Below, piece by piece: positions 1 through 3,901 of a DNA stretch of 15,728 nucleotides. The stretch lies in contig CACZSV010000200.1 in assembly GCA_902783925.1 (NCBI GenBank), positions 1 through 15,728 on the forward strand, given 5' to 3'. The notes below the pieces were generated by a model. That model made no database searches and was not told the DNA's origin. It saw only the letters and a list, made by a program, of their open reading frames with translations. Both the position numbers and the translations under genes were made by a program. How positions within the stretch are numbered: the stretch's first letter is position 1; each line of letters opens with the position of its first letter. The DNA is from an uncultured Coriobacteriaceae bacterium. GTDB taxonomy: Bacteria > Actinomycetota > Coriobacteriia > Coriobacteriales > QAMH01.

Positions 1-1071
1 GACGGTTTTCGCGATTTGCCCACTGGGTTTGTGAACAACCTCATCATGAACTATCCGTCAGAAAACGTTATGAACATGATGGCTCGCAGCGTTCTCATGC
101 TCTACGCAACCGACCCCTCGACCGAGGCGGATGTCGTCGACAAGCATCATGAAATTGAGGTTGCCGTTCAGATGATCAGCCGCCTGCCGCGCATTGCCGT
201 GCTCTCATATTTGGCAAGCAGACAGCGCCGCGTTGCCGGAAGCCCCATGTACATCAACCCACCCAAGCCGGGTCTTTCCACGGCAGAGACCGTGCTGCAT
301 ATGCTGCGTCACGACATGCAATGGAAACCGGAAGAGGCCCGTATTCTCGACATCATGCTCATGCTCCACGCAGAGCATGGCGGCGGAAACAACTCAACGT
401 TCACGACGCGCGTGCTCACTTCGAGCGGAACCGATGCCTACTCTGCCTATGCTGGTGGCATAAGTTCTTTGAAAGGCCCCAAGCACGGCGGTGCCAATAA
501 AAAGGTTACGGCTCAGCAAAAAGACCTCATGGAGTCGGTCCGTGATTATGCTGACGAAGGCCAGGTAGCAGACTATCTGCGGCGCGTCCTTCGCAAAGAG
601 GCGTTCGATGGGAGTGGTCTTATCTATGGAATGGGCCATGCCGTCTACACGCTCAGCGACCCTCGCGCGCTCATTTGCAAAAAATATGCTCGCGAGCTTG
701 CTCGTGGTACCGAATTTGAAAGCGAGTTCGCGCTTGTCGAGACGGTCGAGCGGCTTACTCCGGAGCTCTTCTGCGAAGTGAAGAAGTCCCGCAAGACGAT
801 TTGCGCGAATATTGATATGTACTCGGGACTTGTCTACAAGATGCTTGGCATTCCCCAAGAGCTGTTTACGCCGCTGTTTGCGACGGCGCGAATTTCTGGC
901 TGGGCAGCGCATCGCTTTGAGGAGATTGTTGAGGGCAAGCGCATCATCAGGCCTGCGTACAAGGCGATTAACCTCGAACGTGCCTATGTTCCTATTCAGA
1001 AGAGGAATCACGACACGCGTGCCGTTGTTGAGCAGGATTTTATGAGCGAGACCGACTATTACAACGACTAG
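1..1071 (+). CDS. gltA: Citrate synthase, 3' part (5' end outside window)
   Basis: Citrate (or 2-methylcitrate) synthase condenses acetyl-CoA with oxaloacetate in the cytoplasm, the entry step of the TCA or glutamate-forming branch. The reading frame is open from base 1, so the gene is cut by the window edge: 356 residues are visible, and about 90 seem missing compared with the usual 430-460. The three catalytic positions of the family are visible: His in GPKHGGAN (codon 484-486), His in GMGHAVYTLSDPRA (637-639) and Asp in CANIDMYSG (814-816). The segment LHAEHGGGNNSTF and a late GWAAHRFE also match the family. Nothing looks broken. Sequence alone does not separate citrate from 2-methylcitrate synthase, as no prp genes are nearby. 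A TTG at 16 is an internal codon, not the start. No clear terminator follows; the next gene starts 69 bases downstream. Confidence 0.93.
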   Translation, partial: DGFRDLPTGFVNNLIMNYPSENVMNMMARSVLMLYATDPSTEADVVDKHHEIEVAVQMISRLPRIAVLSYLASRQRRVAGSPMYINPPKPGLSTAETVLHMLRHDMQWKPEEARILDIMLMLHAEHGGGNNSTFTTRVLTSSGTDAYSAYAGGISSLKGPKHGGANKKVTAQQKDLMESVRDYADEGQVADYLRRVLRKEAFDGSGLIYGMGHAVYTLSDPRALICKKYARELARGTEFESEFALVETVERLTPELFCEVKKSRKTICANIDMYSGLVYKMLGIPQELFTPLFATARISGWAAHRFEEIVEGKRIIRPAYKAINLERAYVPIQKRNHDTRAVVEQDFMSETDYYND

Positions 1072-1098
1072 CCGCATGTTTCCAAGTGCTAGCCGCAT
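1068..1098. repeat. Short direct repeat CTAGCCGCAT x2
   Basis: The 10-mer CTAGCCGCAT occurs at 1068-1077, overlapping the citrate synthase stop codon, and again at 1089-1098, a period of 21 bases. A GATAAT that could serve as a -10 box (1103-1108) lies just downstream, but its -35 match is poor. The repeat could be a chance duplication. Confidence 0.35.
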
Positions 1099-1140
1099 CT
1101 GGGATAATGACAAAGGGGAGAAACGAAGGGCGGCATTCTT

Positions 1141-1773
1141 ATGACAACAAATTTGAACATCGATACGCCGGAAGAGCGCGAGGAGTTTGCCTCGCGTGCG
1201 CTTCATGACGAAGATCTCCTGGAAGAACTGGTGAGTTTGGTAGCGGGATCGAGCAGGACAAGGCGTCAGAAAGCCGCGTCAACTATCGCCATTATCTCGA
1301 ATTTGGATGCAAGCGTATTGTTTCCGTATGTGGAAGACATCACATCTGGGCTATCCCGCCCGGAGGCTCAGACACGGTGGGAGGTCCTGCATGCGCTCGA
1401 CCAAATGGGCAAGGCTGGCCAGCGCTACGGCGAAGACGTTATCGCCGCTGCAGAAGACGCCCTCTACGATGAGAACAGCGGGATAGTGCGTGAATCCGCA
1501 TTTCGCTTTTTCTGCGGCTACGGCAGCGCATCGCACGAGAATTCGGAAGAGGTGTGGCCGCAGATCGACGAGGCGATTCAGTGCTATCACGGCAACCCAG
1601 AGTTCTCTGACATGCTTACGCATCTCCTCGCCTTTGCCGAAGGAAACATCTCGATAGAAACGAGCGCGGCTCTTGCGCAACGCATGAAATTCGATTCCGA
1701 GAGCGCCTCGGGGACGCTGCGTATGCGATCCGAGCAGATCGTCGCAGCCCATAACAAACGCATCGGCGAATAG
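1141..1773 (+). CDS. HEAT-repeat-like helical protein, function unknown
   Basis: This is a soluble, acidic 210-residue protein with no signal peptide or membrane segment. Residues ~36-125 read as paired amphipathic helices of HEAT/armadillo type: a run with RRQKAASTIAIIS, then SRPEAQTRWEVLHAL, then SGIVRESAFRFF. The Arg/Glu at helix starts and the spaced Leu/Ala pattern are typical of such repeats. HEAT proteins usually act as scaffolds, and no catalytic motif is visible. From memory I associate the RPEAQTRWE type of segment with proteins conserved in Coriobacteriia; this was not checked. The ATG at 1141 is preceded by GAAGGG (1125-1130, spacing 10) and a stronger AAAGGGGAG further away (1112-1120). 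It is convergent with the minus-strand gene ending at 1795. It may be read with the citrate synthase gene or from a weak GATAAT box at 1103. Confidence 0.8.
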   Translation: MTTNLNIDTPEEREEFASRALHDEDLLEELVSLVAGSSRTRRQKAASTIAIISNLDASVLFPYVEDITSGLSRPEAQTRWEVLHALDQMGKAGQRYGEDVIAAAEDALYDENSGIVRESAFRFFCGYGSASHENSEEVWPQIDEAIQCYHGNPEFSDMLTHLLAFAEGNISIETSAALAQRMKFDSESASGTLRMRSEQIVAAHNKRIGE

Positions 1774-1794
1774 CTTGTACACGCAAAAAGAGTC

Positions 1795-2337
1795 TCACCG
1801 CACGCTTTTCACGCGTATGGGATGAAGCCGCCTGATTTCGCGCAGACGGTTAGCGTAATACTGTACCGATTCGCGGTCGGTACAATCCAAGCCTATGTTT
1901 AGAAGCAGCAAGTCTGCAAAGTCGTTTCTGCTTGTAAAGCAAGTGTGGTACTTGCGTACGATCATATCGAGGTACGTGCACGCTCTTTCGTCGATTGTCA
2001 CATGGACTCTTGTGCGCTGCCGTTTGACGCCAGTGTTGATGTCATGAATGAGTAGAGCGGTTTTGAGTTCGAGAAGCTGCTCGAGAAATCCGTTGTCGGG
2101 TTCTTGTATGTACATATGCTCCGAGAGAAACACGATGCCCTCGAACAATTGACTGAAGCTCGGGATGATATCCGCTGCGGCCTTTTGCAATGGCTGAACA
2201 CGCGCATACGATTCGTTCTGGATAACAAGCTGTATCGCGATCTTTGCATGTTCCCGATGTGGAATTCCCGTCATAAGCGCCCCCTTGTTCTCTCGAACCC
2301 CGTCGTATCTAACCCTAATGCGTTTGTATCCGGGCAT
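1795..2337 (-). CDS. Hypothetical protein with possible ribbon-helix-helix C-terminal domain
   Basis: A 180-residue protein that I do not recognise by name. Residues ~108-150 fit the ribbon-helix-helix pattern: a short strand (RVHVTID), a first helix (ERACTYLDMIVRKY), a turn carrying TSRNDF and a second helix (ADLLLLNIGL). RHH proteins bind DNA as dimers through the strand. The N-terminal ~100 residues are helical without a recognised motif. Two starts are plausible. The ATG at 2337 has AAAGGA 8 bases upstream and a TATGAT -10 box at 2366-2361. The ATG at 2274 (residue 22) has an even better AAGGGGG site. If TATGAT is used, the first start is possible with a ~17-base leader. The gene is divergent from the 2440-3452 pair and shares with it the intergenic region holding a copy of the AAAYSATGGTWTG motif, which would overlap its -35 position. 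The role as a local regulator is inference. Confidence 0.68.
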   Translation of the reverse strand: MPGYKRIRVRYDGVRENKGALMTGIPHREHAKIAIQLVIQNESYARVQPLQKAAADIIPSFSQLFEGIVFLSEHMYIQEPDNGFLEQLLELKTALLIHDINTGVKRQRTRVHVTIDERACTYLDMIVRKYHTCFTSRNDFADLLLLNIGLDCTDRESVQYYANRLREIRRLHPIRVKSVR

Positions 2338-2360
2338 ACGCCTTGTCCTTTCGTCCTAAA

Positions 2361-2366
2361 ATCATA
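2361..2366 (-). promoter_or_regulatory. Candidate -10 box (TATGAT) of the divergent minus-strand gene
   Basis: Read on the minus strand, TATGAT matches the -10 consensus at 5 of 6 positions. It lies 23 bases upstream of the ATG at 2337. No good -35 is present at 16-18 bases; that position (about 2384-2389) is covered by the motif at 2382-2395, which would suit an activator-dependent or repressor-blocked promoter. Assignment is tentative. Confidence 0.4.
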
Positions 2367-2381
2367 ATGGAACGAAATATT

Positions 2382-2395
2382 CAAACGATGGTATG
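2382..2395 (+). promoter_or_regulatory. Candidate operator, copy A (CAAACGATGGTATG)
   Basis: This 14-mer sits between the divergent gene starts at 2337 and 2440. It recurs in inverted orientation at 3543-3556 with one difference (13 of 14 identical). It also matches 11 of 14 positions of the palindromic copy at 3521-3534. The shared consensus is AAAYSATGGTWTG. Placement over the -35 region of the minus-strand gene and just upstream of the plus-strand gene is what a shared operator would show. The binding protein is not known; the XRE protein encoded at 3108-3452 is the obvious candidate. Confidence 0.55.
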
Positions 2396-2439
2396 TGGCA
2401 AGTTAAATTACCACGAGATATGCTCTGCGCGTATTTGGT

Positions 2440-3102
2440 ATGGATGTGATGTTCTTGCAAGAAGGCGCGTTTTCATCAGATACAGCCGTTGTGCTCACCA
2501 CGCACGAACGCTTCGGATATTTCAGCGCCGTGTTCGCAGAAGAAGTGGACGCGCGCTTCAACCCCAAGAAGGACCCATCGCTGGATGATCTTCTCCACAA
2601 CATCATCGTTGCGGGTGGAAAGACGGTCGTTATCGACGAAGACTATTTTATGAATCATCTCGATCTGGTGCACGGCCTCGAACGCTTTGTAGATAACGAG
2701 GCCGAAAGAGAACGATTGGATATCTTCGTTGTTTGCTCGGGGCGTCATGCAGGAGATTGCCTTCTCGCGTTTCTCGTGACGTATTGTGGTATCTACAACA
2801 TCGTTTTTGGAAAACAGGGCGCAGATATAACTCTGTCTTTGAAGGCGCTGATAAAAAAGAAGCGGGCGCGACACGAAGTGCGTGACCTCGTGGAGCCGTT
2901 TTGTTGGTCCCGTTTTTGGAGTAAAGGCGGGGATTTCGAGCATATGCACTCGGAATCCTCGGGATCGCAATCTGCTCATACCCAAATGGTCGAGTTGCCT
3001 AGCGATCGCAAGGAGCAGAACTCCCGGGAAGTAGTTTTAGATGTTCACGATGTGAAACAGATAGCTATTCAGTTCAAAATTAGAACTATGGTCTTAGAAT
3101 AA
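2440..3102 (+). CDS. Hypothetical protein with receiver-like (pseudo-receiver) fold pattern
   Basis: A 220-residue protein without signal peptide or membrane segments. Residues ~61-125 alternate strand and helix as in CheY-like receivers: KTVVIDEDYF (strand ending in acidic residues), a helix, then LDIFVVCS (strand ending in Ser), then GDCLLAFLVTYCGIYNIV (helix, then strand). The conserved Lys of true receivers is not evident, so a degenerate receiver such as those at the N-terminus of CpaE/TadZ-type proteins is the nearest idea. A basic stretch (IKKKRARHEVRDLV, ~138-151) follows, and the last 60 residues look disordered. The ATG at 2440 has no Shine-Dalgarno site; GTG at 2446 and ATG at 2449 are alternatives, and the frame is closed upstream at 2404. 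A TATGCT at 2420-2425 would give an almost leaderless transcript. It ends 5 bases before the XRE gene frame opens, so the two are probably co-transcribed. Confidence 0.65.
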   Translation: MDVMFLQEGAFSSDTAVVLTTHERFGYFSAVFAEEVDARFNPKKDPSLDDLLHNIIVAGGKTVVIDEDYFMNHLDLVHGLERFVDNEAERERLDIFVVCSGRHAGDCLLAFLVTYCGIYNIVFGKQGADITLSLKALIKKKRARHEVRDLVEPFCWSRFWSKGGDFEHMHSESSGSQSAHTQMVELPSDRKEQNSREVVLDVHDVKQIAIQFKIRTMVLE

Positions 3103-3113
3103 AACAATTGTTT
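3102..3113. promoter_or_regulatory. Perfect palindrome AAACAATTGTTT at the XRE gene start (related operator, copy B)
   Basis: A 12-base perfect palindrome begins on the last base of the upstream stop codon and ends directly before the ATG at 3114. It has the same outer form, AAAC-N4-GTTT, as the core of the dyad at 3522-3533. XRE-family repressors commonly bind short dyads near their own start, so autoregulation is plausible. The site is AT-rich, which raises the chance of coincidence. Confidence 0.45.
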
Positions 3114-3452
3114 ATGGTAAAGCGCATCGTGTTAGATGAGAATGCTCGCACTAAATTCTCTCGATTGGATATTTTCTTGGACTTCAGGCGAGTATTTGCG
3201 GCTAATGTGCGCCGGTTCCGCAACGATCGCGGCCTCACGCAAGAGCAGCTCGGGGAGAAAGCGGGCATTTCGTCTACGTATGTGAGCAAGGTTGAGCGCT
3301 CGGTCTCTTTTCCCACGCTCGACATCATCGTCAAGATAGCAGAAGCCCTCGAAATCAGCCCCGCTGAGCTTTTCAATGAGCTCGACATAGAAAGCGTGTT
3401 GTATATCTACACGGATCTCGAGAAATCTCCTCGAAGCAAAGACAAGAAATAG
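3108..3452 (+). CDS. XRE-family helix-turn-helix transcriptional regulator
   Basis: A 114-residue protein whose centre is a classic Cro/C1-type HTH: residues ~32-87, with NVRRFRNDRGLTQEQLGEKA, then ISSTYVSKVERS (recognition helix) and PTLDIIVKIAEALEISPAELF. Such proteins bind short DNA dyads as dimers. Only ~25 residues follow the HTH, so there is no separate ligand or protease domain. The start is uncertain: TTG 3108, ATG 3114 and TTG 3165 are all in frame and none has a good Shine-Dalgarno site. The homology itself requires only residues from ~25 on. It lies 5 bases after the receiver-like gene and is followed by a strong hairpin terminator. The palindromes at 3102-3113 and 3522-3533 are candidate binding sites. 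The DNA-binding call is secure; its targets are inferred. Confidence 0.9.
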   Translation: MFMVKRIVLDENARTKFSRLDIFLDFRRVFAANVRRFRNDRGLTQEQLGEKAGISSTYVSKVERSVSFPTLDIIVKIAEALEISPAELFNELDIESVLYIYTDLEKSPRSKDKK

Positions 3453-3464
3453 CCCGATTGCATT

Positions 3465-3492
3465 ACGGGCCGCCGATGAGGTGGCCCGTTTT
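3465..3492 (+). terminator. Intrinsic terminator after the XRE gene
   Basis: The arms ACGGGCCGCC (3465-3474) and GGTGGCCCGT (3480-3489) pair over 10 bases, one of them a G-T pair, around a GATGA loop. TTTT (3489-3492) follows. It closes the 2440-3452 transcription unit 13 bases after the stop codon and isolates it from the next operon. Confidence 0.82.
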
Positions 3493-3515
3493 GTATGGGG
3501 GTTCATCATGTGGTC

Positions 3516-3539
3516 TTTCGGAAACCATGGTTTGCGAAA
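3516..3539. promoter_or_regulatory. 24-bp dyad with core AAACCATGGTTT (candidate operator, copy C)
   Basis: The core AAACCATGGTTT (3522-3533) is a perfect 12-base palindrome. Beyond one mismatched pair (G3521/G3534), the arms TTTCG (3516-3520) and CGAAA (3535-3539) extend the dyad to 24 bases. It lies in non-coding DNA between the XRE terminator and the small membrane protein gene. The core shares AAAC-N4-GTTT with the palindrome at 3102-3113, and bases 3521-3534 share the AAAYSATGGTWTG consensus with copies A and D. A dimeric regulator binding here is a reasonable inference. Confidence 0.6.
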
Positions 3540-3542
3540 TTC

Positions 3543-3556
3543 CATACCATCATTTG
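3543..3556 (-). promoter_or_regulatory. Candidate operator, copy D (reverse-strand CAAATGATGGTATG)
   Basis: Read on the minus strand this is CAAATGATGGTATG, identical to copy A (2382-2395) except at one base. It lies 9 bases beyond the core of copy C, so the two may be occupied together. The near-identity across two separate intergenic regions is hard to explain by chance. Confidence 0.55.
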
Positions 3557-3561
3557 ATCGT

Positions 3562-3585
3562 TTTCGCACGCTCTCCTTTCGCACG
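3562..3585 (+). repeat. Direct repeat TTTCGCACG x2 upstream of the membrane protein/SARP pair
   Basis: TTTCGCACG occurs at 3562-3570 and 3577-3585, a period of 15 bases. The 7-mer TTTCGCA also occurs inverted at 3539-3533, inside the dyad arm, with a variant TTTCGGA at 3516-3522. SARP-family activators are known to bind heptameric direct repeats, usually with an 11-base period, so the 15-base period is not a clean match. These sites may serve autoregulation of the downstream operon. Confidence 0.45.
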
Positions 3586-3636
3586 GACATAAGCTTGTGA
3601 TTCGTGATGTGTTTGCCTGGGCAGTTAGGAGCTGCA

Positions 3637-3900
3637 ATGGACGTGTCTAAACCTCCGGCACCAAAAGGCGCCAGCGTGCAGGATGTCTTCGAGAGAATGG
3701 ACAGCTTTAGAAACCCGAAAAACGATGCACCCGAGCCCGTAGCAAAACAACGCTCGATCATCCTTGTTCTCTCATGCGTGTTCAGCGCTACGGGATGCGC
3801 TTTGCTTATCATCTCGATCGTAGTTTTTTGCGCCCCGTCTGCTCCCCTGTCCTGCCTTGTAGCCGACTTTTGCAACAGCGTGTTTAAGGGGGTGTATTAG
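3637..3900 (+). CDS. Small single-TM membrane protein, function unknown
   Basis: An 87-residue protein. I chose the ATG at 3637 because TTAGGAG (3625-3631) stands 5 bases upstream; longer in-frame starts at 3604 and 3607 lack such a site. Residues 1-40 are polar, with a Pro-rich stretch and a KQR just before the membrane segment. Residues ~41-66 (IILVLSCVFSATGCALLIIS and onward) form one transmembrane helix. Positive residues before it suggest the N-terminus is inside. The short outer tail and the helix together contain five Cys (47, 54, 65, 73, 79), notable for so small a protein. Its last codons contain the ribosome-binding site (AAGGGGG, 3886-3892) of the SARP gene, which starts 1 base after its stop, so the two are translationally coupled. 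A sensor or anchor role for the SARP regulator is inference from this coupling only. Confidence 0.68.
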   Translation: MDVSKPPAPKGASVQDVFERMDSFRNPKNDAPEPVAKQRSIILVLSCVFSATGCALLIISIVVFCAPSAPLSCLVADFCNSVFKGVY

Positions 3901-3901
3901 C

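Noticed and set aside
394..1206. A 270-codon minus-strand frame opposite citrate synthase
   Set aside because: It is antisense to an intact enzyme gene, has no motif, and no promoter or ribosome-binding site supports it.
2343..2588. An 81-codon plus-strand frame overlapping the start of the receiver-like gene
   Set aside because: It is Arg/Cys-rich, runs out of frame through the better-supported 2440 gene, and shows no motif.
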